Source: Heterocephalus glaber (Eukaryota; Chordata; Mammalia; Rodentia; Bathyergidae). From it: a DNA stretch of 64,000 nucleotides. Location: contig NW_004624751.1 of assembly GCF_000247695.1 (NCBI RefSeq), positions 28,768,821-28,832,820 of the forward strand, read 5' to 3'. The notes beneath the pieces are model-generated. The model did no database searches. It was given only the letters and a program-made list of their open reading frames with translations, and had not been told where the DNA came from. The stretch's first letter is position 1. Each line of letters begins with the position of its first letter. Both the position numbers and the translations under genes were made by a program. Positions 36,210 to 47,312 of the stretch are shown here, piece by piece.

Positions 36210-36415
36210 ATTCTAGCCCCGGATCTACTATTTATGAGCCCTCAAACTCTCTGAATCTTAGCAGTGCCTTTAGCAAAACAGGCAAATCAAACTTCACTTG
36301 GAGACCTTCCCAATTCTAGCGCTAAGTAGGACCTTGAGTGAGCAATTCATACTTTCGGACCTCAGTTTCCCCTGCTGAAATAGAAGATAGTTGAGATTAA
36401 TTACTAGCTTTGTTC
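36210..36415 (+). repeat. MIR-derived tandem, probably two partial copies
   Basis: 'gatctactatttatgagccc' followed by 'tctctgaatcttag' is one MIR core. A second core follows at about 36330 ('ccttgagtgagcaattc', 'ggacctcagtttcccctg'). Two cores in one orientation suggest two insertions or a duplication. Confidence 0.65.
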
Positions 36416-36660
36416 AGAGTAATAAAATTAATAGTGGTTTGCCTTGTTTCAGTGATCAAGCAATTTAAACTTGAAGACTCCTGTGAAAATAGCTTTTTAA
36501 ATACCTTATCATCACCTTTGCTGTCTCATCAGTTCCGTGTGCGTGTCTCTAAGTATGTAGCACCTTTAGTGTTCCAACTGTGCTTCCGTAACTCATGTGT
36601 GGTCAGTTAATACTAATCCATAAAATATAAAAAATTTTCTTATTATTCCATCCTTGTTTA

Positions 36661-36705
36661 AAAAAAAATAAATAAATAAATAAAAAATAAACAAAAACAA
36701 AGAAC
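36661..36705 (+). repeat. (TAAA)n A-rich simple repeat
   Basis: A9, then TAAA units, then an AAACA stretch. No SINE body upstream. Confidence 0.85.
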
Positions 36706-37255
36706 AGAACTAAAACTACTCAATCTGAGGAGGTCGGTATTCCTGGTAACTCCACTGAACAGTTTTTCAATACAGCTGCATGGTATTTCCAGCATCTTCG
36801 TATGTATAGTTACTTGGAAGACAATAAAACAAAATTCATAGAGTTAATTTTTTGACTCATAAAGTGAATTTTTTCTTGATAATTTTCAGAATAAGAGATA
36901 CACTATTTTATAATTTTTCCCGTGATGCCTTCTCTCTTCTATTAGTTAAAAAGTAGAATAATATGAAAAGAAATGAGGATAATTAAAAATGATACTTAGT
37001 GATTGGTAAAATACTTTCCTTATTATTCCACTGGTGTTTTAATTTGTTCATGACTGGTCTGAATTACAGTAAATTGCCAATAGTATCATTTTTCATATTT
37101 TTCAGAGTTGTGATGTGTTACATATTTGTGACATCTTTTCTGATCATGTTTAAAAGAAATAACTTGGCCTACATTTGTCTTTAATTGAATGTTGTTTGAG
37201 AATTTCATGAACTACTTTAGGAAATGTGAGACACTCTGTGGTATTACAAAATCTG
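36706..37255. other. No recognised feature
   Basis: Contains a 61-codon Phe-rich frame (36999-37184) of no recognisable kind. Confidence 0.4.
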
Positions 37256-37257
37256 GT

Positions 37258-37420
37258 CTGGAAAGCACTGGGCTACAGAATGGTTACTAAATTCTGACAG
37301 CTGTTGGGTCAATGGGCTAAGCCTTTTAACCTCAATAAACCTCATTTTCCTCATCCATGAAACAAAACTCTTAGTGCTGACCTACTTCATAGTTCAGGGT
37401 GACACATCTAGGAAAATACT
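37258..37420 (+). repeat. MIR SINE
   Basis: 'gggctacagaatggttac', 'gggctaagccttttaacctc', 'cctcattttcctcatccatg', 'ctgacctacttcatagtt' in MIR order. One of the clearest MIR copies. Confidence 0.88.
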
Positions 37421-38340
37421 GCAGGAGCATCCCCTTGTGATGCTCCCTTATCTCCTCAAAACTTTGCAAATACTTCACTGAGCAGATATTTCACTGCAAG
37501 GTCTGGAAGAGGGGGAGGTGGGGGCAAATTATTATTTGTAGTTGGACAGAAGTCAGGAAGCCAAACTCAGATTTTCAGGGATATTAATCGAGGATCTCCA
37601 TATCAAGACCCATGGGTAATGCCAGAAGGGAAATGGGCACAATCAGACAGGAAACATTAATCAGTGAGCTGGCTGTGAATTCTTCTATTTTAAAGCATTA
37701 ATGGATCAGTTGTGAATTTGCTTCAGGAAACAAATATTTATTTTCCTAAAGCAGGATCTGAAAAAAAAGAAAATGGAGAAAAATAAAAGAAATACTTGTG
37801 TGAATTACATATACAGTGCATTAAAGAAAATAAGCAGGAGTCAAATTGCCAGTCAAATCTGATTTAGTTATGCCATTTCTATAGCTCCCTTATACATGTG
37901 GCCTAGGCCAATTAGAATATCTTGAAACAATAAAATGTTTATATGGTATAAGAATTACTTCATATTACTTTTGTGTGATGTACAGATAGAAACAAATACT
38001 TCTTTTAGAGCTTGGCAGCTTTAGAGGTAGCTAATCACAGTGACTTTGGTTTTAAAAAGGAAATATGGAATAATTTAAAAAGAATAAACCATTCCAGATA
38101 ATTGAGAATTGATTATATTTCAAACACTCAAAATGTGGAAAGTCCTGAAATCTTCTTCCACTCACAAAGGGAGTAAGGTAGGGTGGTAGTAAAATACTGA
38201 GAACAATTTTCTTCATACTGTTAGAAGAACAGTGTCTGCAATCTATGAATGTTTGTGTATTTTTGGACATTGGATAAACCACCTTTGTTATTTATATGTC
38301 TAGAATCAATGATAGATAAAAGAGACATCTAAAATGCTTG
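37421..38340. other. No recognised feature
   Basis: Unique sequence. A 76-codon minus frame at 38052-38282 is unrecognised. Confidence 0.4.
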
Positions 38341-38527
38341 CATACTTACTGCTTTAAGCTAGTACATCTGCCAGCAGGCGTTGAAATGAAGATTAGCCTT
38401 TTTTTGCATCTGGTGGTGCAAGAACCTTTTAAGGGATCTATGAATTATTGCTTTGGTTCAGCATGAGTGCAGTAAGAAGAAATGTACCTCATCTGTAATA
38501 CACTGTGTAGACTAATATCAGCTCCTT

Positions 38528-38800
38528 TTTTCTTATATTGCAGCGAGATATTGATCTGGTAAAATGGTACCATATTGGAGCTGTCTGTTGTGGTATTCAT
38601 CATACTGTCACATCCCTAGTGCCTTGGAGTTATTGGAAAGTGGAATTGAGAGAGTTCTGTCATTTGGTGTGGCGATCCATTCACAGGACAGTCACTACAA
38701 TATTTGCAGTGGTTCACTTATTTTTCTAGCTGGGATAGCTTCACCTTTAGTAACAAGAGGGCTTTCCATTATTTTGTGCATAGGGGTATTAATAGGTTAG
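38528..38800 (+). other. Unexplained coding-like stretch, possible old pseudogene or exon
   Basis: A pyrimidine tract ending in 'ttatattgcag' (38541) is followed by two overlapping open frames (38538-38729, 38564-38800) in DNA that is GC-richer than average. The second frame contains ALELLESGIERVLSFG, which by eye recalls the 'ALETLLTLGFERVLTSG' region of the copper-homeostasis protein CUTC (about 9 of 17 positions). The first frame contains RDIDLVKWY, loosely like an upstream CUTC segment. The spacing between them is too short without a deletion, and the sequence after the match diverges. It could be a very old frameshifted retrocopy, a real exon of something else, or chance. Confidence 0.2.
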
Positions 38801-39589
38801 ATGTAACTCTTCTTTAGCTTGTTTTCCTTGTATATCATTGCTCTTTTCTAGTCACTGCTTACACCCGCTACCTGTCCCAATGCTGATGCATTGAGTCCAT
38901 TCCTCTGGGACTAGTATATCTGAGCTGGAGCTTCAAGCTTCTTTGCTTTTATCTGATGGTAGTAAAGAGGTAAAAGATGAACTTTTATATGTAGAATGCC
39001 CTTAGTTTTTTCCACAGTGAAATATCCTTTAACATTAAAAGAGCTTTCAAAAATAAAAATACTGTCAATCTTCAATGAGTAGTTTAAGAAATCTGAGTGA
39101 ATTATTTCCGTTTTGGATTCTTGTTAACAACCTGATGGTTTTAATAGAAATCTATACTTTCTTTTTAAAAAGAAAAAATGAAAAATTTTGTTTGTGGGAA
39201 TAATTATTATCTTCTAAAGAGTGTTAATACAAAATGCACAAAGAGTTGACTGATATCTTAAGGATGATGAGTTCTTGATTCCCAAGGACTGAAATTTTAA
39301 CTGTAGCTAAGTAACTGAGCAAGAAAAAGGGGAAGAGATCAAACCCAGTTTGTAAGAGTTTAAGTGCAATTTAAAAGTTAAATAATGTCAAAGTAAGTGA
39401 CTATTTTAATAAAACTAATGCAAAAATTAAGGCTATCAGAGACCAAGACTATAATAACTTGGAAAAAGAATTTTTTACATTGGCATTTGAAAAGGTACTA
39501 AATATGCATATAGGACTGTGCACTGTTGCTAATATACATTCACAGCATGTTCTATGATAGCTCAGAAGGAACTTTCAAAGTATTTATGA

Positions 39590-39775
39590 TCTGTGACATG
39601 CTTTATATTGAGTTATCTATGTGTTTTTTATGTTATTCTTGTAAATGTCCACTTCTTTGCCTTCAAGGATTAAAACCTCTGAGAATATATTTCGGTGACT
39701 CATCTGTTCCTCCCCTTGCTAGTACTTTTATATCACATTCATTAGAAAGGAAATGCTAAATGAATCACAGAAAAA
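39590..39775 (+). repeat. Possible L2 LINE 3' fragment
   Basis: 'tctttgccttcaaggattaaaa' in part and the ending 'gaaaggaaatgctaaatgaat' resemble an L2 3' end. The 77-codon frame across it has no domain. Confidence 0.4.
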
Positions 39776-39779
39776 TAAT

Positions 39780-40485
39780 GAGAATAATGAGAAAAACAAC
39801 TCAATAAGCATTACTATAAATTTGGTTATACAATTTTATAGATTCATTTGTAAAGGCTTCAAATTAGTAAAAAAAAATAACATATGTCTATCATGGTAAT
39901 TATACAGTTTGCCCTAGAAATATTAAATTTTCATTTTCTGTTTTTTAAAAATTTAGTTTGAGTTATTGCTTAATATGAGGTGAAATGGATTATTATAATA
40001 AGTGAGAAGCCATAGAATTTAATGTTTTATTGACTTATAACCTGCTATATTTATATTATTAAAATATCATGTCAGTTTTTCTCTTTTCCCTATTGTACTT
40101 GCCCTCATAGCTGCTACGTATTTGTGATGACAAACATTTAAAAAAAATGGTTTTCAGCTACTATACCTTGGAACAGGATGTGCTAGAGATAAAGGTTTAT
40201 TTCAAGTAAATCAACATGTTCATATATCATTTGGTCAAGATTATAAAGTATAATTATAAAATAATGTCTGTATCCTATTGAGTATTTAGATCAACATTAT
40301 CTTCAGTTATTAGAAAGGGCAGAATAGTAGTATTTTTGCAGAGCCATTATTGTGCTACTGATACTCACTAAAATGGAAAGAAATAGAACATCACTGTCCT
40401 CTGTAAACAGTTTCAATTTGATCTGTGTACATGATAAAAATCTTAGCTTCTCCATGCATTTAGGTGCTGTCATAGCTGTTGTTGC
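39780..40485. other. No recognised feature
   Basis: AT-rich unique DNA directly upstream of candidate element G. Confidence 0.4.
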
Positions 40486-40489
40486 CAAA

Positions 40490-41050
40490 TAAGAATGCAG
40501 TGTGATGTTATTATAGTAAACAGCACTTAAGCACAGCTGGCAGAATTGATCAGGGCCACATTAGAGTGAACTTCAACAGATGACTGACGCAGCAGAAACA
40601 ATAACTGAATATGCAAACAGTTCTTGCAGTGAATGCTCTGGGGATCAGGCACCATTATTTTTGACTTTGAACAGGGAAAAGGGGCACATTTGTAACCTTC
40701 TTCCATAAAGAAAGGTTCTGGGTATTATGTAAACATCTGACTGCCATTTATGATGGTAGTTAGTTACAATGCAAAACTGAAGTCTCCCTTGACTATTTAC
40801 ATTCCATTAATTATTAAAGGAGAAAAACATAAACATGAGATAACTTTGTTTAATGTTTCACATAGGATTTTTTTAAGCTGTCTTTTCTTAATTAATGTTA
40901 GTTATAAAGAATTTCTGGCTTAAGTTGGAAGGCAATGTATGCATTTCATTGATGGCTCCTACCCTTCCTTTAATTACAAGAGCTAATTATGTGAACTACA
41001 TATTGTAATGCTTTTATTATTAAAAGTAGTGCACAAATACCATGTTAGAA
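40490..41050. other. Candidate conserved non-coding element G
   Basis: First part (40490-40660): even composition with 'gatgactgacgcagcagaa', reminiscent of a MAF/AP-1-type site, and 'aatatgcaaacag'. Second part (40690-41050): repeated homeodomain cores (TAATTA / ATTAAT words near 40808-40815, 40890-40900, 40984-40990). No repeats and no domain-bearing frame. Confidence 0.4.
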
Positions 41051-41669
41051 AGCATTTATTCATGTTATTTCTTTTATTTTTGGTTTTAAGACCAATTTAC
41101 ATTTACTATATTATGAAAAAGCCATGCAAATGCTAGGACAATTAATTTAACCAGTACTCTCATTTCCCACATTAGCATTTTATTATTAAACTCAAAATAA
41201 ATAATTTGCAGTATTAAACAATTATTTTTATAATGCACTCCAGTTAAGACACATGTTAAATGAAATAGTATAGTACTTAGATTAGATTGCTTTTGAAAGG
41301 GCCATTTATTTGAAATGCTAACTTTTCTCATCAGTTTTGTAAGATTATTAATTCCTTTTTTATTTATTCATTTATGTATGTATTTATTAAACAAACATGG
41401 GGGTGGCATTGCAGCAATAAAAGGTTCATTTCCTCCACCCAAGGACTAGAAAAAAAATTTAAAAAGCACAGTTATTGCCTGGTAGTTGTGATTGCTATTG
41501 GCAGGCAAAGACACACCCAGGAGCCCAAGTAGCTCAGGCCCATCATGGAGAGGGTCCTGAAGGAGATCCTGTGTAAGGCAACTTAATATGAATGTGGAGG
41601 AGAGAGTAGGAGAAGGGGAAAGGGAGCTCAGAGCCAAGGAAAAGCATGGGAGACAGCAAGTTGATGAGG

Positions 41670-41760
41670 GAATGTGATATCATTCACCTGTTTTACGTAC
41701 TCAGTAGATTGTTTGACACACAGTAGGTGCTTCTGTAAATAGTTGCTTAAAAGGTTAAAC
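41670..41760 (+). repeat. MIR/L2 3'-end fragment
   Basis: 'acgtactcagtagattg', then 'gacacacagtaggtgcttctg' (cf. 'gcacatagtaggtgctcaataaa'). Confidence 0.65.
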
Positions 41761-42764
41761 ATCTAAATAATGAAAAGGTGTTTATTTTTGTCAACTTTGC
41801 TGTTTTTACTAGACCTGGTCACCTTTCTTTAATCATTCCTCCGCAGTTCTTCAGCTCTACACTTATTCAGCTCTTATCTCTCCGTGCATAGGGATTGTTT
41901 CTAAAATAGAGACAATGGCAATAGCACCTGGGATGTTGAGCTGTTATGAGTCTTAGAGATAAAGTTTAGGAAATTTCTGGCCCTTTCTTGGGAACAGAGA
42001 ATGGTAGAAATGACTAATAGTTTCCTACCTGTTGCTCCTGTCAATATCATTTACTTTCTTGGGGGCATCATGTTTTAAATCTGGGAAGGATTCCTTAATT
42101 TTATAAGTAAGGAGCATCCTTGGAAGGCTGTAATCTGTAAGATTAAGACAAACTATTAACTGTGTGTTTGCAGACTCTCATACTTTATTGATGCAATCAC
42201 AACTTTTATCTGATATGTTCAAATTTTTCTTGAGAAATTCCCAAATATTTCATATTTTTCACTAACTAGAAACTAGTCATTGTACATTTTTCAGCAAATT
42301 AAAATCTCATTATCTTGTATAATACCTAAGTTGTTGGATTTTGGATTGTTGAACAGAAAAAATTTTGCAAGTATGTAAAATAGTTCTAGTTTTTCTGGGT
42401 AATTTTCATGTCTCAGGTAAGTTAGTAAAATTAAAGGATGCTATAAAGAATTATACATTAGTGAAGGGATTGTCTCACATGTTTTTTGAAATCTTTTCAT
42501 TATTATCTGAGATAATACAAAGGCACTAATCCTTGAAAACGTGGGAAACCTATTTCCAGTCAGGTCCCACAAGGCAGAGACTTGAAGACTCAGGAGTGAA
42601 GGTGGTTGCAGGAGCAGATGGAGAGGACCCTACTGATTTTATGCAATGGACTTTCAACAATGGGCCAAGTAGGAATCCAGGTTTGATGGGGAAAACAAGT
42701 ACCAGGAACATCATTCTAAGGAGACAAACAGCCCTTTCCCCTGGTCTTCCCTATTTCCTTGTTT
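41761..42764. other. No recognised feature
   Basis: Unique sequence. A 77-codon frame at 42533-42766 ends at the SINE target site and has no domain. Confidence 0.4.
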
Positions 42765-42780
42765 AAAAATTAAAGACCAG

Positions 42781-42870
42781 GGCCGGGGATTTAGCTCAGT
42801 GGTTTTGCTGCCTGCTGCACAAGCGCAAGGACCTGAGTTCGATCCCTGTTACCAAAAAACAAAACAAAAC
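42781..42870 (+). repeat. ID-like SINE with perfect 15-bp TSD
   Basis: 'ggccggggatttagctcag' (A-box region), 'gagttcgatccctg' (B box), (AAAAC)n tail. TSD 'aaaattaaagaccag' at 42766-42780 and 42871-42885. The best-preserved copy in the window and a good consensus for this family. Confidence 0.97.
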
Positions 42871-42885
42871 AAAATTAAAGACCAG

Positions 42886-43035
42886 CCGGGCACTTGGGGT
42901 ACTTGCTTATATTCTCAGCTATTCAGGAGGCTGAGAAAGAAGGATTGCTTTAGCCCATGAGTTCCAGGCCAGTCTGGACAACATAACGAGGGTTCATCTG
43001 AAATAATAGTAAAAATAATAACAATAATAATATTA
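42886..43035 (+). repeat. B1 SINE abutting an ID insertion
   Basis: 'ccgggcacttggggtac', 'caggaggctgagaaagaagg', 'ccaggccagtctggacaac', then an AATAAT-rich tail. Its first base sits at the end of the ID target-site duplication, so the ID inserted just beside the B1 5' end. Confidence 0.9.
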
Positions 43036-43039
43036 CTGA

Positions 43040-44394
43040 AATGAAGAGCTGAGTTTCTCCTACTCCATTTATAAAATGATCCCCCAGGGCTTTTTTATCT
43101 CCTAAAAATCTCTTCTGCTCCTATGCACTATGATGAGCTTTAGGTCTTAGGAACTTTTGTATATGGTCTCATAGTTGTATTCCTTGACTTGTTAACTGTT
43201 GTGTCCTACCACTTTGGCTAAGAAATGATGATGTTACCCTACTTCAATGGGTACTTCCTTTTTTCTTCCTTCAATATTGTTGTGTGGATTTTCTTTATTC
43301 CATTAATAAAACATGGTTCACTCATGTTCGTCTGGCCTAAGGCATATGTAAAAACTGGCCAGTCGGTAATGAACTTGAAATATAATTTGTATGCCAAAAG
43401 TATCCTGCCTTATTTAATCTATTCAGAGTTGGAAATCACTGTACTATCCATCCAAAACACTCACTGCTTTTTACTTTTCCCCAGAATACCTTGTTTGTTC
43501 ACCAGACAGGTTCACATGCATTCTGGCCAGAAAGTGAGAGTGGACCAGAAAAGTCTCAGAAACTTTACCTGAAATTTGTCTAGTCTCTTTGACCCAAGAA
43601 AGCTGTTACAATGCTATTCAAGGGCCCATTAAGACATTATTCAATTAGAATCCCATGGGAAATGAGGCTAGGAGTCTGGACTCAAATTTTCTGCTTCCTT
43701 CAATGGACCCAGGAGAGATACTTTCAAGGTAAATATAGCTCCTGAATTTGTCTAAATCAAACATCTACTGAAGAAATCCCAGAATCCCCTGAGCTTCCCT
43801 GTATGCAGCCCAGCCTGAGCATAAGCACTTTTCATCTGGGAAGCTTGATTTTAATCATTCTTTGTTATTAATTCTACCCAGCATGCTGACTAAATGACAG
43901 AATTTACTTTTAACCTACATCATTCTAACTAGTTTGACTAATAGGTAATGTTTTTCTATAAAATTATCATACTCTTTGTATAAAATAGGCATTATGTATC
44001 ATCTAGTTATTAAATTAAATCTTTTGGCACTGAATAGTTATTACTCAGTGTTTATAGTATATCTTAAAGTATATTTTATTGAATAGATTCATTTTAAAGT
44101 GACACAGCGTTCATTTATAGTTCATGAGAACATCAAAATTCAACTTATTGGATTTGTGAAGGAACTTAGAAACTTCCATAAACTTTGATGAGCAACCATT
44201 CCTGGTTGCCACCAGCCACTCATAAGATCACTCAGGTAACAAACAGTGACCTACAGATACTATGGAGCTTCTTTAACCAGTTTTTGCAGCAGAGGTGCTA
44301 AGGATAAGTCCAGCAAAAGCAGGTTTACTGATAACACCTTAGTACTGAGGTTACACCAATACTTGAGAATATTTCCCATTCATTTTCTCATATT
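43040..44394. other. No confident feature
   Basis: A 115-codon frame (43225-43572) lacks domain or codon signal. 43760-43850 has short likeness to hAT MER text ('gcagcccagcctgagcat') that I could not extend. Confidence 0.35.
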
Positions 44395-44405
44395 AAAATC
44401 ATTAT

Positions 44406-44498
44406 AGGGACGGGGATTTAGCTCAGTGGTTTTGCCGCCTGCTGAGCAAGCACAAGAACCTAAGTTCAATCCCCGGTACCAAAAAAAAAAAAAAAAAA
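44406..44498 (+). repeat. ID-like SINE with TSD and A20 tail
   Basis: 'cggggatttagctcagtgg', 'taagttcaatccccggtacc', long poly(A). TSD 'aaaatcattat' at 44395-44405 and 44499-44509. Confidence 0.96.
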
Positions 44499-44769
44499 AA
44501 AATCATTATGCCTTTTAAAGTACTACGTTCAGAAAGATTACAATTGATTGAACTAAGTTTATCAGTGACCAAATCTGAACTTTCAAGTGTGATTTTTCTG
44601 TTCTTAAATTTTAAGCTCCTACTTTCTCATCCATAAAGGGAAAGGGTTACTCTATATTCTCTTCCATTCTTATCTTTGAGTTTCCTTTTCATTATTGTAC
44701 ATTTTAGATGAATCTTCCTTGTCTGTTATGTCACTTATTATGATGCAATAGTTTTTTTATAGTTTCTTT

Positions 44770-44791
44770 TTTTTTTTTTTGTTCCGGGGAC
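44770..44791 (-). repeat. Extremely 5'-truncated ID insertion
   Basis: Only poly(T) plus 'gttccgggga', the last 10 or so bases of the reverse ID unit, flanked by the direct repeat 'tttatagtttcttt' at 44756-44769 and 44792-44805. This is the signature of a retroposition that aborted almost immediately. Confidence 0.7.
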
Positions 44792-45003
44792 TTTATAGTT
44801 TCTTTATGAAATACTGTTCTACGTATTAATAGGTATGGATGATTGATGTTTGGAGATGTACTGAAAGTATAAGTATATAGTATAAATAAAACAAATCAGC
44901 ACATATATTAAAATATTTTTGAAATAATGAAATATGTATTTTGAGAAAGTATATGAATTCCTCTGTACTATTTCTCTTCTAATTTCCTCTTTATTTTTGT
45001 ATA

Positions 45004-45100
45004 TATATCTACCCAGTAATTTAATCATTTCATTTGAAAGATATGTAGAAGACCTTTAAATATAATCTATTTTTTTGCTAGTATAAATATATTATAAAAC
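45004..45100 (+). repeat. Left copy of a diverged direct repeat
   Basis: 'atttgaaagatatgtagaag' and then 'agtataaatatatt' recur about 915 bp downstream. Roughly four of five bases agree over about 70 bp by eye. Confidence 0.7.
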
Positions 45101-45107
45101 ATATATA

Positions 45108-45138
45108 TTGTGTATATATGTATATATATATATATTCT
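45108..45138 (+). repeat. (TA)n-rich low-complexity patch
   Basis: TGTATATA units at the start of a 134-codon frame, which is therefore of doubtful meaning. Confidence 0.85.
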
Positions 45139-45925
45139 TAGAAACATATTCTTATTGCTGGACCCTATTAATTGTCAAAGTCCTTGGCTTTCTCAGGAAG
45201 CAAGGAGAATATATTTATTCCCTGCTCCTGTTTGGAAGAATCACACTCATTTCCCCAATGTATCAGGATTCTCTGGATATTTGACCCTTCAGAACCTACA
45301 ACATGGCTCTTACAGTGCTACTGTGTGGAAGGCCAGATCATACATACTGCTTCAGTGGTTCCTAGCCAAGGCTTTCAGATTTCACCTCTGGCTGCTTTTT
45401 AGTATTTCTTTCTTCTTTAAATATATCTGGCATGAGTTAACTGATACAGGAGATGGTGAGAATTCTAAGTACCTTGTTTGGGACACAGTACTTCATTCTC
45501 TCATGGGTTTCTAAAATGGATGAGCTCTATTTCTGTTTCATTCCTCAATTAAAATCTATAATCAGGTGGATACTTTATCCAAACATTTTCATTTCCAAAT
45601 CATCAAGTGCTTCAACCTTTAATGTTGCTTTTCTTATCATTTAGGAGGAATCTATCATTGTAGAAAATAAATTTATTAAGTGCAATGCTTTTAGTAAAAT
45701 GAGACTTTCACCAAACGTCACAGCATGGTAATAACATTTCCTCATTCACACCTTATCTGTCCTCCATGCTGTTTAGGTTTCAGAATGAGAAGAAGAAAAA
45801 TGGGCCTGATTCCTTTGTGAAATTTTCTCTTTTAAAGCTTTCCCAGGTTTGGGGTTTCTATCAAATTGAGAAAATCTTTCTGTAAACTTTCAACATAATA
45901 AGGGGAACTAAGATCACATGAAAAC
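45139..45925. other. Unique DNA between the direct-repeat copies
   Basis: Holds the longest frame in the window (45110-45514, 134 codons) and two overlapping shorter ones. None shows a signal, membrane segment order or domain I recognise. The overlap of three frames suggests low stop density rather than coding. Confidence 0.4.
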
Positions 45926-45928
45926 AAA

Positions 45929-46016
45929 TGTATCTACAAAATAATTATTTGAAAGACATGCAAAAGACTTTGAAATATAAATCTCTTTTTGATAGTATAA
46001 ATATATTGTAAAACTA
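45929..46016 (+). repeat. Right copy of a diverged direct repeat
   Basis: 'atttgaaagacatgcaaaag' and 'agtataaatatattgtaaaac' match the copy at 45004-45100. Confidence 0.7.
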
Positions 46017-46144
46017 GTTTTTTCCAGACCTCTATGTTAATTTTTCTAAAATCTTCATTTTTATAAATTCATAATCACTGCTTAAAAATATTTAAGAAAT
46101 GTAAGTCATCTAAGGAATTAAGTCCCATATCTCTTGTCACAAAA

Positions 46145-46300
46145 TATCCTCCAAATCAAGTTCATGCTTGAGTTCATTACTGGCTCAGGACTTTTAGGCA
46201 AGATACGCCTATTCTCTTATTTTACTTTTTGCAAGAAAAGAAATACCTACCTCATAGAGTAGGTATAAGTGTTGTAGAAAGAAAGTGAAAGCTTTTGTAA
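46145..46300 (+). repeat. MIR SINE
   Basis: 'gagttcattactggctc', 'aaatacctacctcatagagt', 'aggtataagtgttgtagaa'. The 'cctacctcata' core is diagnostic. Confidence 0.75.
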
Positions 46301-47297
46301 AGTATTCTTGTCTTTGATAATCCTTCTAACAGCAACCCTTGAATTCAGGCACACTGGTTAGTCTTGCCACTGCTTTTGCAAACGGTATTGTCAGGATTTT
46401 TATCTCTGTACATTATGTCTAGTAATGTCTCCTGCTATGGATATTTTCTCCAGTCTGTTCTACATATCTAGGGCTCATTTTCCTGGATGGGAAGGTGGCC
46501 ATAAAAACGTTCTGAAGAGACTTGTTTAGCTTCCATCTAATGTGTGTGTGTTTTCCTCTCCATATAATATACCCAAGACTTCAGTAGTAATATTTAAAGA
46601 GTTATCCAATCAAGAGGTCAGTGTTTTGGCCCTCCCATTTGTTACATGACTTTAGGGGGAAAACTTAGCTACAGGATACATAAATATCTTTAAAGAACTA
46701 GTATAGTGAATAAAAAGTATTAGAATATTTTTTAAGAAGAGATACTAAGAAAGAACATGAGAAAAAGGCAAATTTTGCTTATTTAAGTATTTTGTATATA
46801 CTGATTCCTCCACATACTTATCTTTGGAAATCCTCCAAAGTAAAAGAACAGATTGAAATCTTTCCAGTTCATTATAAAAAAATGTATAAAATGAACAAGA
46901 TGATTTTGAGATATTATAAAAGTGATATTTAGAAGAGCTGTAAAGAGGAAGGACAGTGAAAAACCTTTACTGGTTGGCAAAACATTTTTACTTTTGATTA
47001 TCAGCTCTATTTGGTGAAGAGAATTCAAAGCAAAATATTTTATTCATATTTTTATTCTACTCACCTCCAGGGAATAATTATTATGCAAGTTTAGAGTTTC
47101 AAGTTTAAAACTAAACACAAATTTTAGAAAGATAGCTCAGAAAATGAATCAAATGTTAGTATGACAGTAATTAGCACATTTTATTTGTTAAAATTTCAGT
47201 ATTAGAGGATTTGGACAACAAAGAATAAAACACGTTTTATTGAGAACAAAGAATAAAAGACTAGTTATGATCATTTAGCAGTTGGAAATTTAACTGA
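46301..47297. other. No recognised feature
   Basis: Unique sequence. An 81-codon minus frame (46783-47028) is unrecognised. Confidence 0.4.
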
Positions 47298-47312
47298 GAA
47301 AAATGCTAATTT

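Larger units (their letters stand above)
30139..42765. other. 12.6-kb interval without B1 or ID insertions
   Basis: Between the B1-dID ending near 30138 and the ID starting at 42781 I recognise only ancient repeats (MIR, L2, one hAT MER) and no rodent-specific SINE, although the rest of the window averages roughly one every 2-3 kb. It contains the strongest candidate regulatory blocks. Confidence 0.6.

Noticed and set aside
42781..42853. tRNA-like sequence with A and B boxes
   Set aside because: Followed by an A-rich tail and flanked by a target-site duplication, so it is a tRNA-derived SINE, not a tRNA gene.
43225..43572. 115-codon plus-strand frame
   Set aside because: No recognisable domain; amino-acid make-up fits chance translation of AT-rich DNA.
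45110..45514. 134-codon open frame, the longest in the window
   Set aside because: Starts in a (TA)n patch, overlaps two other frames, and shows no domain, signal or splice context.
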